This document shows, piece after piece, positions 7,053 through 14,529 of a stretch of DNA of 23,448 nt (position 1 is the first letter of the stretch; each line of letters begins with the position of its first letter). This DNA is from CANNDT01 sp945876205. Lineage in GTDB: Bacteria; Acidobacteriota; Vicinamibacteria; Vicinamibacterales; UBA2999. Under the pieces are notes generated by a model that was given only the letters and a program-made list of their open reading frames with translations, did not search any database and had not been told where the DNA came from. Position numbers and translations under genes: made by a program. The stretch is taken from positions 1 to 23,448 of the forward strand of contig CANNDT010000068.1 of assembly GCA_947503365.1 (NCBI GenBank). The letters run 5' to 3'.

Positions 7053-8492
7053 ATGGCGATCTCGCAGAAACTGCACACAAAGCTCGTCCAGAAGCTGATT
7101 CTGACGCCATCGCTTCAGCAGGCCATCAAGCTCCTCCCGATGTCCACGCTCGAGCTGTCGGAGCTCCTCAACCAGGAGATGGTTGAGAACCCGATGCTCG
7201 AAGAAGTGCCGACCGAAGAGCTTCAACCGGTTGAGGCGTCCCAGGAAAAGCAGGAAGAGAAGCCGGCGACGGAGAAGACCGACACCTGGGACGACCAGGA
7301 CTACGAGTACTTCTTCGGCGACTACCTCGACGATGGCTACAAGGCGCGGACGCCGACCGAGGTCAAAGAGCTTCCGCCGATCGAGAACACGCTTTCCACC
7401 TCAGCGTCACTCGCCGACCACCTCCTCTGGCAGTTGTCGATGCAGACCGATGAACCGCTGATCCGGGAGATCGGCGAAGCGATCATCGGCAACCTCGATG
7501 ATGACGGCCAGTTGGTCGCGACCGTCGAGGAGCTCGCCACGATGGGCCCCTGGGCGACCGGGGAGGTCGAGCGCGCGCTCAGCCTCGTCCAGAGCTTCGA
7601 CCCGATTGGCGTGGCCGCCCGCGACCTGCAGGAGTGCCTGCTGCTGCAGTTGCGGCGGACGGCCCTGAACGGGGCGCCTGGCGACAACGCGATCGCCGAG
7701 AAGATCGTCACCGAGCACATGCGGCTCCTGCAGAACCACCAGGTGCCTGAGCTCGCCCGCAAGATGGGGATGTCGATCGACGACCTGAAGCAGTACATCG
7801 AGCAGATTCGCCACCTCGATCCCAAGCCGGGAAGCCGCTTCAATCCCTCGCAGTCGCAGTACGTGATTCCCGATGTCTACATCGTGAAGATCGAGGATCA
7901 GTACGTGGCGGTGCTCAACGAGGAAGGGCTGCCGCAGCTTCGCATCAGCCCGGTCTATCGCCGCCTGCTCGACAAGACGGCCGTCGAGAACACCGACGAG
8001 ACGCGCGCCTACGTGAAGGACAAGTTCCGCTCGGCGCTGTGGCTGATCAAGTCGGTGGAGCAGCGGCAGAAGACGATCCACAAGGTGGCGTCGAGCATCA
8101 TCAACTTCCAGCGTGACTTCCTGGATCACGGCATCGAGTACCTGCGTCCGCTGGTGCTGCGCGATGTCGCCAACGACATCGGGATGCACGAGTCGACCGT
8201 CAGCCGCGTGGTGACGAACAAGTACATGCACACGCCGCAGGGCGTGTTCGAGATGAAGTACTTCTTCCACAGCGGCATCGCCAGCTCCTACGGCGAAGCG
8301 GTGTCGTCGGTCACCATCAAGCAGCGCATCCGGAAGATCATCGAGCAGGAAGACCCCAGGAAACCCTTGAGCGATTCGAAGATCGTGAGCATCCTGCAGC
8401 GCGAAGGCCTCGAGCTGGCGCGCCGCACGATCGCGAAGTATCGCGAAGAGCTGAAGATCCCGACATCAAACCAGCGCAAAGTCCTGTATTGA
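7053..8492 (+). CDS. rpoN: RNA polymerase sigma-54 factor
   Basis: Directs RNA polymerase to -24/-12 promoters that need enhancer-binding activators. The 479 residues are normal. The N-terminal activator-interacting region is Gln/Leu-rich (residues 4-50, with LQQAIKLLPM), an acidic linker follows (about 51-110), then the core-binding domain, a helix-turn-helix around 369-395 (DIGMHESTVSRVV) and the RpoN box ARRTIAKYRE (456-465). Position after lptB and before the hibernation factor is a widely conserved arrangement. It lies 44 bases after lptB with no strong RBS. Confidence 0.98.
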   Translation: MAISQKLHTKLVQKLILTPSLQQAIKLLPMSTLELSELLNQEMVENPMLEEVPTEELQPVEASQEKQEEKPATEKTDTWDDQDYEYFFGDYLDDGYKARTPTEVKELPPIENTLSTSASLADHLLWQLSMQTDEPLIREIGEAIIGNLDDDGQLVATVEELATMGPWATGEVERALSLVQSFDPIGVAARDLQECLLLQLRRTALNGAPGDNAIAEKIVTEHMRLLQNHQVPELARKMGMSIDDLKQYIEQIRHLDPKPGSRFNPSQSQYVIPDVYIVKIEDQYVAVLNEEGLPQLRISPVYRRLLDKTAVENTDETRAYVKDKFRSALWLIKSVEQRQKTIHKVASSIINFQRDFLDHGIEYLRPLVLRDVANDIGMHESTVSRVVTNKYMHTPQGVFEMKYFFHSGIASSYGEAVSSVTIKQRIRKIIEQEDPRKPLSDSKIVSILQREGLELARRTIAKYREELKIPTSNQRKVLY

Positions 8493-8500
8493 CCCACACC

Positions 8501-9076
8501 ATGCGTCTCGAACTCACCGGCCGACACATCACCATCACGCCTGCGCTCAAGAAAGCCGTCGAGCAGAAGCTGGCCCATGCGGGAAAGATGCTTCATGACG
8601 GCGCCGTATCGGCGCAGGTGGTCATCACCGCGCTGAAGACACGCTGCAACGCCGAAGTGACGCTGCACGCCCGCGGCGGCCATTTCATGCACGGCGAGGC
8701 CACCGGGCCCGACGCGCAGACCGCCATCGCCGCGGCCTTCGACAAGATCGACCGGCAGGCGCAAAAGCTCAAGAGCAAATGGACCGAGGGCAAGCGGCAG
8801 GGCATCTCGGCCGCCAAGGCCGCCGCGGCGGCACCGCGTCGAGAAAAGGGCGGGCGCCTCGCTGCCGACGGCCAGCTCGACGGCGCCGAGCGGCAGATCC
8901 GGATCGTCCGCGCGCGGCGCTACCAGGTGAAGCCGATGTCGGTGGACGAAGCCGCGCTCGAAGTGGGCGACGACCAGTCGAACTTCGTGGTGTTCAGAAA
9001 CTCCGACACCGACACGGTCAACGTCCTCTTCCGGCGGCCTGACGGCAACCTCGGGTTGATCGAACCAGAGGCGTAA
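8501..9076 (+). CDS. hpf: Ribosome hibernation promoting factor, long form
   Basis: Binds the 30S decoding region and dimerises ribosomes to 100S in stationary phase. The 191 residues contain the N-terminal S30AE domain (1-100, MRLELTGRHITITPALKKAVEQKL-type start), a basic/Ala linker (about 101-130) and the C-terminal dimerisation domain of long HPF (about 132-191, VKPMSVDEAALEV and FRRPDGNLGLIEP). I chose the ATG at 8501; a TTG at 8489 that overlaps the rpoN stop would add four residues. The hpf position after rpoN is conserved in many bacteria. Confidence 0.95.
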   Translation: MRLELTGRHITITPALKKAVEQKLAHAGKMLHDGAVSAQVVITALKTRCNAEVTLHARGGHFMHGEATGPDAQTAIAAAFDKIDRQAQKLKSKWTEGKRQGISAAKAAAAAPRREKGGRLAADGQLDGAERQIRIVRARRYQVKPMSVDEAALEVGDDQSNFVVFRNSDTDTVNVLFRRPDGNLGLIEPEA

Positions 9077-9081
9077 CCACC

Positions 9082-10077
9082 ATGGCGCCCTCGGTCACCG
9101 TCGGCGGGCTGCTGCAAAGCCGGCCGGAGACGCTTGGCCTGCCGCTCGAACTGCTGAGCGGTGACGCGGGCCTCGATCGGGTGATCACCAGCCCCCACAT
9201 TCAGAAGACCGGCCTCGCGCTCGCGGGGTTCCACGAATACCTGCAGCCCGAACGCATCCTCGTGCTCGGCGAGAGCGAGGTGCGGTATCTCGAAAGCCTT
9301 GAAACCAGCGCCCGGACGAGCTCACTCTGGGCGGCATTCAGCCACAACATTCCCTGCGTGCTGATTACCGGTGGCTGGGATCCGCCACCCGAGCTGCTCG
9401 CGGCCTCGGAACGGTATCGTCTGCCCGTGCTGCGCACCGCCGTCCCGACACCGCTGGCGATCGCCAGGATCACCGCCCTCCTCGACGACACGCTGGCGGT
9501 GCGCGAGCTCGTGCACGGGGTGCTGATCGACATCCTCGGCCTCGGGGTGCTGATCGTGGGGGAGAGCGGCATCGGCAAGAGTGAATGTGCGCTCGACCTG
9601 GTCGTTCGCGGACACCGCCTGGTGGCCGACGACGCCGTCGAGGTCCGGCGGCGGGGAGAAACGGCCATTATCGGCACCTGCCCAGACCTGACGCGCTTTC
9701 ACATGGAAGTGCGCGGCCTCGGCGTGATCAATATTCGTGATTTATTCGGCGTGGCGGCGACGCGTATTTCCAAGCGGGTCGAGCTGGTGGTGCAGCTCGA
9801 GCGGTGGGATCCGGCGCGGGAGTACGATCGCCTGGGGCTCGACGACAACTTCTTCGACCTGGCTGGGGCGAAGGTGCCGTTGATCCAGATGCCGGTCGCA
9901 CCCGGCCGAAGCCTGGCCATCCTCGTCGAAGTAGCCGCGCGCAATCAACTGCTGCGGATGCGCGGCCGGCATGCGGCGCGGGACCTGGCGGCGCGCCTCG
10001 ATCAGCATCTCAAGGACCTCGAGGCCGAGACCGACATGGAAGCCGACGAGGACGTGGAGCACGGGGGACATCGGTGA
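9082..10077 (+). CDS. hprK: HPr kinase/phosphorylase
   Basis: Phosphorylates and dephosphorylates HPr on Ser46 using ATP or pyrophosphate, and so controls the phosphotransfer chain. The 331 residues show an N-terminal domain (1-130), the conserved His145 in ELVHGVLID, Walker A GESGIGKS (160-167), VADD (181-184) and the HprK signature MEVRGLGVINIRDLFG (208-223). The C-terminal tail is acidic. The gene starts five bases after the hpf stop and ends in a GTGA overlap with rapZ. The target Ser46 is present in HPr encoded 1.4 kb downstream. Confidence 0.97.
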   Translation: MAPSVTVGGLLQSRPETLGLPLELLSGDAGLDRVITSPHIQKTGLALAGFHEYLQPERILVLGESEVRYLESLETSARTSSLWAAFSHNIPCVLITGGWDPPPELLAASERYRLPVLRTAVPTPLAIARITALLDDTLAVRELVHGVLIDILGLGVLIVGESGIGKSECALDLVVRGHRLVADDAVEVRRRGETAIIGTCPDLTRFHMEVRGLGVINIRDLFGVAATRISKRVELVVQLERWDPAREYDRLGLDDNFFDLAGAKVPLIQMPVAPGRSLAILVEVAARNQLLRMRGRHAARDLAARLDQHLKDLEAETDMEADEDVEHGGHR

Positions 10078-10997
10078 AGAAGGTCGCGCAGAAGACGGTC
10101 AAGGCGCGGAGCAGCCGGCGAACGCCTGGCGTCCGCGGCACGCGCCGCTTCGTCATCCTCACGGGGCTGTCCGGCTCGGGTAAGACCCAGGCGATCCGCG
10201 CGCTCGAGGACCTCGGCTACTTCTGCATCGACAACCTGCCCACCCAGCTCATTCCGACGATGGCCGACCTGTCGACGCGGGAGGGTGCCGGCCTCGACAA
10301 GGTGGCGATCGTCGTCGACATCCGCGAAAGCGGGTTCCTCACGCAGTTCGCGCGCGTCTACCGCAAGCTCAAGGCGCAGTCGGAGGTGAATCCGACGCTG
10401 ATCTTCCTCGAGGCCAGCCACTCGACGCTGGTGCGGCGGTTCAGTGAGACGCGGCGGCCCCATCCGCTGGCGCCCGATCGATCCGTCGCCGAAGGGATCA
10501 CCGAGGAGCGCGAGAAGCTGAATGCCATCCGCTCGACGGCCGACCTGGTGCTCGACACGTCGAACCTGACGGTGCACGAGCTGCGTGAGATCTTCATGCG
10601 CATGTCGCGCGACGGCCGCCCGAAGGCGGAGATGATCGTCAACATGGTCAGCTTCGGGTTCAAGAACGGCGTGCCGCTGGACGCCGACCTGGTGTTCGAC
10701 GTCCGGTGCCTGCCAAACCCGCATTTCGTCAATCATCTGCGGCCGTTGACCGGGCGGGATAAGCCCGTGGAGCGGTACATGCGCAAGCATCCCGCGACGC
10801 TCGATTTCATCGACAAGCTGACGTCGTTTCTGAAGTTCGCGCTCCCGCACTACGTCCAGGAAGGGAAGAGCTACCTGACCGTGGCCATCGGCTGTACCGG
10901 CGGGCGGCACCGGTCGGTGATGATCGCCGAAGCGCTCAAGAAGACGCTCGGAGAGGTCAAGGGCGTGCGCCTGCGCGTCAAGCATCGCGACTCATGA
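10074..10997 (+). CDS. rapZ: RapZ-type nucleotide-binding protein
   Basis: The family is a P-loop protein that in E. coli controls GlmZ RNA and hence GlmS; elsewhere it binds nucleotides and its role is open. The GTG start at 10074 overlaps the hprK stop and has an RBS GGGGGA at 10063-10068. The first 25 residues are a basic extension, followed by Walker A GLSGSGKTQ (31-39), CIDNLP (51-56), the FGFKNGVPLDADLVFDVR segment and the C-terminal GCTGGRHRSVMIAEAL. At 307 residues it is slightly long because of the extension. The frame stays open upstream inside hprK, but that part is clearly out-of-frame shadow. Confidence 0.95.
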   Translation: MKKVAQKTVKARSSRRTPGVRGTRRFVILTGLSGSGKTQAIRALEDLGYFCIDNLPTQLIPTMADLSTREGAGLDKVAIVVDIRESGFLTQFARVYRKLKAQSEVNPTLIFLEASHSTLVRRFSETRRPHPLAPDRSVAEGITEEREKLNAIRSTADLVLDTSNLTVHELREIFMRMSRDGRPKAEMIVNMVSFGFKNGVPLDADLVFDVRCLPNPHFVNHLRPLTGRDKPVERYMRKHPATLDFIDKLTSFLKFALPHYVQEGKSYLTVAIGCTGGRHRSVMIAEALKKTLGEVKGVRLRVKHRDS

Positions 10998-11401
10998 TTG
11001 GGGTAGTCGTCGTGACACACGGGCAACTCGCGACCGAGTTGCTGAATGCAGCCGAGACCATCGTCGGCGAGCTGCCGCGGTTTGCGGCGGTGTCGATCGG
11101 CTGGCATGAGGACACGGAAGATGCGCGCGGCGAGATCGCCGAGGCGCTCGCGCGCGTGCAGCAGGGTCAGGGCGTGCTGATCCTCACGGACATGTTCGGG
11201 GGAACGCCGTCGAACCTGGCGATGACCTTCCTGGGCGAGGACAACGTCGAGGTGATCACCGGCGTAAACCTGCCGATGCTGATCAAACTGGCGAGCCTGA
11301 ACGAACAGGCGAGCCTGATCGAGGCCGCACGTGAGATGCGCGAGCACGGCAGGAACGCCATCTGGGTGGCGTCGGACCTGCTACGGGAGAAGAAAGCATG
11401 A
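10994..11401 (+). CDS. PTS mannose-class EIIA domain protein
   Basis: A single-domain 135-residue EIIA of the mannose/fructose superfamily. The phosphoacceptor is His9 in VVVVTHGQLA; the second motif is LTDMFGGTPSN (about 63-73), with the usual LPMLIKL later. It overlaps rapZ by ATGA. No EIIB, EIIC or EIID gene is in the window, so it probably acts as a regulatory phosphate acceptor from HPr rather than in sugar uptake, as known for similar HprK-linked systems in alphaproteobacteria. The target it controls cannot be read from the sequence. Confidence 0.93.
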   Translation: MIGVVVVTHGQLATELLNAAETIVGELPRFAAVSIGWHEDTEDARGEIAEALARVQQGQGVLILTDMFGGTPSNLAMTFLGEDNVEVITGVNLPMLIKLASLNEQASLIEAAREMREHGRNAIWVASDLLREKKA

Positions 11402-11476
11402 ACCACGAAGATCACGAAGATCACGGGAATCCTATTTGGTTTCGTGTTCTTCGTGTCCATCGTGACCTTCGTGGTT
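11401..11476. repeat. Inverted repeat made of CACGAAG-type units
   Basis: AACCACGAAGATCACG (11401-11416) matches the reverse complement of CGTGACCTTCGTGGTT (11461-11476) at 15 of 16 bases, and the pairing extends inward with mismatches. Each arm is built from CACGAAG/ATCACGAAG units with about 7-9 base spacing. A third partial copy (CTTCGTGATCTTGTGG) lies at 11484-11499. It starts on the last base of the EIIA stop and ends 33 bases before ptsH, so it could fold in the mRNA between them. No T-run follows. Confidence 0.7.
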
Positions 11477-11509
11477 AGGAAGTCTTCGTGATCTTGTGGG
11501 GACACAGGA

Positions 11510-11788
11510 ATGACGTCGCGCACGGTCACGGTGAGTAATGCGCTCGGCCTGCATGCACGGGCGGCGGCGAAGTTCGTTCATCTCGCCAGCCGGTTCGCGT
11601 CGCAGATCCGCGTGACTCGCGACACGAAGGTCATGGACGGAAAGAGCATCATGGGCATCCTGCTGCTGGCCGCCTCGCGCGGTACCGCCATCCTGATCTC
11701 GGCCGAGGGCTCGGATGAGGCGGCAGCGATTGACGCGCTCGTGCAGCTCGTCGAGTCCGGATTTGGTGAGGAATCGTGGAACGTCTAA
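11510..11788 (+). CDS. ptsH: HPr phosphocarrier protein
   Basis: Carries phosphate from enzyme I to EIIA. The 92 residues contain the active-site motif GLHARAAAKF with His15, and the regulatory serine Ser46 in MDGKSIMGILLLA, the target of HprK. Both sites are therefore kept and dual control is expected. The upstream RBS is weak (ACAGGA at 11504-11509, almost touching the ATG). The end overlaps ptsI by 13 bases, which suggests tight coupling of the two proteins. Confidence 0.96.
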   Translation: MTSRTVTVSNALGLHARAAAKFVHLASRFASQIRVTRDTKVMDGKSIMGILLLAASRGTAILISAEGSDEAAAIDALVQLVESGFGEESWNV

Positions 11789-13557
11789 AGGGCATCGGGG
11801 TGTCATCCGGCCTGGCGGTCGGTCCGGCGCTGGTCGCGATCCAGCGGACGCAGGTCATCCGCTTTCCAATCGCGCAAGACCGGGTGGCGCGGGAGCTCTC
11901 GGCGCTCGAACGCGCACGCGTGCGCTCGCACGAGCAGATCTCGCAGATCCGCCGGCGCATCGCCGGGTTGAAGGGCGCCGACCTGGCCGCCATCTTCGAC
12001 GCGCAGTTGCTGCTCCTCGATGACCCGATGGTGGTCGGCCGCGCCGCCCGCATCGTGATGGACGAGCGCGTCAACGCGGAGTGGGCCGTGCAACGCGCCG
12101 TCGATGAGCTCGCCGTCGTCTTCAACGACGTCGAAGACCCGTACTTGCGTGAGCGCAAGGGCGACCTGCATGACGTCGCGGGACGGCTTCGCATGAACAT
12201 GCGGGGAGAGAATGGCGGCGTCCGCGATCTCCTGCACGATCTCGAACAACCGTGCGTGCTGGTGGCCGACGAGCTGACGCCGTCGGTCGTCGCGCAGCTC
12301 GACTGGACGCGGATCCGCGGCTTCGCCACCGACGCGGGCAGCCGCACCTATCACACCGCCATCCTGGCGCGATCGCTGGGCGTGCCGGCGGTCGTCGGGC
12401 TGCACGACGTCAGCAAGCGCATTCCCTCGGGCGCGTGGCTCATCATCGACGGCGACACCGGCGACATCACCATCGACCCGCCCACCAGCGTCCGCGAGGA
12501 AGCCGAGAACCGCGCCAGGCGGTCGAGACTCGAGCCGACGCCGCCGCGCGCCGGCGAGGGCCCCACCGAGACCCGGGACGGCGTTCGCATCCATCTGCAG
12601 GCCAATATCGAGCGCTCCGACGATGTGCCGGCGGCGCTGGCGTCGGGTGCGGAAGGGATCGGGTTGTACCGGTCGGAGTTCCTGCTGGTGGGCGGCCCGC
12701 CCAACATGGCGGGCGAAGACGAGCAGTACGAGGTCTACAAGCAGGTGGTCGAGGGCATGGCGCCCCGGCCGGTGACGATTCGGACCTTCGACATCGACGA
12801 GCGTCAACTGGCGCGTCCGCTGGTGGACGCCGCGCTCGACGCGCGCTGGTTTCCCGAGCACGAGCGTGTCGGCCACGCCGGCCTGCGCGGCATCCGGTTC
12901 GGCCTGGCACAACCCGCCATCTTCAAGACGCAGCTGCGGGCACTGATGCGCGCCGCCGCCCACGGATCGCTCCGCATCCTCTTTCCGTTCGTCTCGTCGG
13001 TGCACGAGGTGCGCGCCGCCAGGGTGTTGATCGCCGAAGTACGCGCCGACCTCGAGGCGCGTGGCATCCCGGTGGGGAAGCCCGCGGTCGGCATCATGAT
13101 CGAGGTGCCGTCGGCCGCCTTCACCGCCTCGCTGCTCGCGCGCGAGGTCGATTTCTTCACGATTGGCACCAACGACCTCATTCAATACACCCTCGCGGTG
13201 GACCGCACCGACGAGCGCGTGTCGGATCGGTACGAGCCGCTGCATCCGGCGGTGCTCCGGCTGCTGCGCCAGGTGCGCCGCGGCGCGATGCGCGAAGGCA
13301 TTCCCGTCGCGGTGTGCGGCGAGATGGCGTCGGATCCACTCCTGCTGCGGCTGCTGATCGGCTGCGGCCTCACGGAATTCAGCATGACTCCGGGGGCGCT
13401 GCCGATGGCCCGCCGCGTCATTCAGGACACGAGCGCCGGCGAGATGGCCCGCATCGCCGCGCGGGTGCTCACGCTGGGCACGGTGGACGACATCGAGCAA
13501 TTTTTATTGGAGTCGTTTGCCAAGTCAGGTGAACGCAATGAGGTCAAGACCCGATGA
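11776..13557 (+). CDS. ptsI: PTS enzyme I (phosphoenolpyruvate-protein phosphotransferase)
   Basis: Takes phosphate from PEP and passes it to HPr His15. The 593 residues contain the HPr-binding and swivel domains, with active His193 in SRTYHTAILARSLGVPAVVG, then the PEP barrel: GIGLYRSEFLL, FFTIGTNDLIQY, and Cys514 in VAVCGEMASDP. The start is GTG (11776) with upstream GGTGAGGA. Two PEP-site motifs differ from well-studied enzymes: the usual IGGDK reads IDERQ after RTFD, and the usual NPxLGxRxIR reads VGHAGLRGIR. The Arg residues remain. Function as enzyme I is still likely because both HPr and the active His are present. Its stop overlaps the next gene by ATGA. Confidence 0.95.
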   Translation: MERLKGIGVSSGLAVGPALVAIQRTQVIRFPIAQDRVARELSALERARVRSHEQISQIRRRIAGLKGADLAAIFDAQLLLLDDPMVVGRAARIVMDERVNAEWAVQRAVDELAVVFNDVEDPYLRERKGDLHDVAGRLRMNMRGENGGVRDLLHDLEQPCVLVADELTPSVVAQLDWTRIRGFATDAGSRTYHTAILARSLGVPAVVGLHDVSKRIPSGAWLIIDGDTGDITIDPPTSVREEAENRARRSRLEPTPPRAGEGPTETRDGVRIHLQANIERSDDVPAALASGAEGIGLYRSEFLLVGGPPNMAGEDEQYEVYKQVVEGMAPRPVTIRTFDIDERQLARPLVDAALDARWFPEHERVGHAGLRGIRFGLAQPAIFKTQLRALMRAAAHGSLRILFPFVSSVHEVRAARVLIAEVRADLEARGIPVGKPAVGIMIEVPSAAFTASLLAREVDFFTIGTNDLIQYTLAVDRTDERVSDRYEPLHPAVLRLLRQVRRGAMREGIPVAVCGEMASDPLLLRLLIGCGLTEFSMTPGALPMARRVIQDTSAGEMARIAARVLTLGTVDDIEQFLLESFAKSGERNEVKTR

Positions 13558-13907
13558 GCGCTGATCGTATTGAAAAGCCCTGGGGCTATGAGCTGCACTG
13601 GGCCAAGACAGAGCGGTATGTCGGCAAGATCCTGCACATCAAGGCCGGACATGCGCTGAGCCTGCAGTATCACAACATGAAGGACGAGACGATCTTCCTG
13701 CAGACGGGCAAGATGCTCTTCGAGTACGAAGAAAAGAAGGGCGAGCTCAAGAAATGGGAGATGAAACCGGGCGACGCCTATCACGTCGTCCCGCACACCG
13801 TTCATCGCATGACCGCGATTGAAGATTGCGATGTGCTGGAGGTATCGACCCCCGAGCTTGACGATGTCGTCAGGCTCGAGGATCGCTACGGGCGCGAAGG
13901 GACCTAG
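13554..13907 (+). CDS. Small cupin, mannose-6-phosphate isomerase type II-like
   Basis: The 117-residue single cupin starts in an ATGA overlap with ptsI. KPWGYE (8-13) near the N terminus and LSLQYHNMKDETIFLQTG (36-52, His40, Glu45) are typical of the isomerase domain of ManC/type II phosphomannose isomerases; PGDAYHVVPHTVHR (72-85) supplies His81 and His84. Such stand-alone cupins may isomerise phosphosugars or bind them. Placement at the end of the phosphotransfer operon suggests a link to sugar phosphates (inference). It converges with ssb, and the two stop codons share the four bases CTAG (13904-13907). Confidence 0.85.
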   Translation: MSADRIEKPWGYELHWAKTERYVGKILHIKAGHALSLQYHNMKDETIFLQTGKMLFEYEEKKGELKKWEMKPGDAYHVVPHTVHRMTAIEDCDVLEVSTPELDDVVRLEDRYGREGT

Positions 13908-14365
13908 AACGGAATATCGTCGTCGGTGATCGGTTCCATCGGCGGCTCGTCTCCGCCGCCATGCTGGGCTCCGCCGCGATCGCCGCCGCCGCCGCCGCGG
14001 TCCATGCCGCCACTGCGACCGCCGCCACCTCCGCCCCCGCCGCCGAGCAGGGTAATGCGGTCGGCTTTGATTTCGGTGGTGTATTTCTTATTGCCGTCCT
14101 TGTCGTCCCACTGGCGCGTCTGGAGCCGGCCCTCGACGTAGATCTGCTTACCCTTGGTGAGGTACTCCTGCAGGCTCTCGGCCTGCTTGCCCCAGAGCAC
14201 GATGCGGTGCCACTCGGTCTTTTCCTGCTTCTGTCCAGCCTTGTCGTTCCACACTTCGGTGGTGGCAAGGTTCAACGTGGCCACGGCGGCGCCGCCGGGC
14301 GTATAGCGCAACTCGGCGTCGCGCCCGAGGTTGCCGACCAGAATGACCTTGTTTACGCTGCCCAT
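13904..14365 (-). CDS. ssb: Single-stranded DNA-binding protein
   Basis: Coats ssDNA in replication, repair and recombination. The 153 residues have an OB fold (1-107: MGSVNKVILVGNLGRDAELR, EWHRIVLWGKQAE, YVEGRLQTRQW), a Gly-rich disordered linker (108-137) and the acidic tip PITDDDIPF (145-153) that recruits partner proteins. The RBS AAAGGA lies at 14375-14380. The gene follows cpoB on the same strand after a 164-base gap with two hairpins, so it may or may not be read from the tol-pal promoter. Confidence 0.97.
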   Translation of the reverse strand: MGSVNKVILVGNLGRDAELRYTPGGAAVATLNLATTEVWNDKAGQKQEKTEWHRIVLWGKQAESLQEYLTKGKQIYVEGRLQTRQWDDKDGNKKYTTEIKADRITLLGGGGGGGGGRSGGMDRGGGGGDRGGAQHGGGDEPPMEPITDDDIPF

Positions 14366-14419
14366 CTATTTGAGTCCTTTCGACACCCGCTTCATGGCGT
14401 GCCTGCTCCGAAATACTAC

Positions 14420-14472
14420 CGGCCGCTCCGTTGTCGCGGCCGGAAGATCGCGCTCGGAGGCTTGTTGTGACT
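14420..14472 (-). repeat. Hairpin element, copy A (sense strand of ssb)
   Basis: Read on the minus strand, the element begins GTCACAACAAGC and ends in a perfect 8-bp stem, CCGGCCGC/GCGGCCGG (14437-14444 and 14420-14427), around the 9-base loop GACAACGGA. The second copy at 18684-18737, in the other orientation, matches at about 47 of 54 aligned positions. Copy A lies 55-107 bases upstream of the ssb start, on the ssb sense strand. Confidence 0.85.
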
Positions 14473-14490
14473 AGTACGCAATCGGTCCGC

Positions 14491-14520
14491 ACGCTCCACC
14501 AGTGTACGGGTGGTGCGTGA
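14491..14520. other. Hairpin just after the cpoB stop
   Basis: CACGCTCCACC (14491-14501) pairs with GGTGGTGCGTG (14510-14520) with one T-T mismatch and an 8-base loop. It begins 10 bases past the cpoB stop. It could end or stabilise the tol-pal transcript, but there is no T-run. Confidence 0.45.
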
Positions 14521-14529
14521 CAGCCCAGG

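Noticed and set aside
10002..10985. 327-codon minus-strand frame over rapZ
   Set aside because: Shadow of rapZ; no motif, and rapZ is unmistakable on the other strand.
11803..13500. 565-codon open frame on the minus strand over ptsI
   Set aside because: Antisense shadow of enzyme I; composition biased to Arg/His/Gln/Gly with no recognisable motif.
12252..13532. 426-codon plus-strand frame inside ptsI
   Set aside because: Out-of-frame Arg/Gly/Ala-rich reading of the enzyme I gene, which has all its motifs in the other frame.
13970..14050. CCGCC-type repeats as a mobile or regulatory element
   Set aside because: They simply code for the Gly-rich linker of SSB.
14366..14529. tRNA or other structured RNA gene in the cpoB-ssb gap
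   Set aside because: Two hairpins exist, but there is no cloverleaf, anticodon arm or T-loop sequence.
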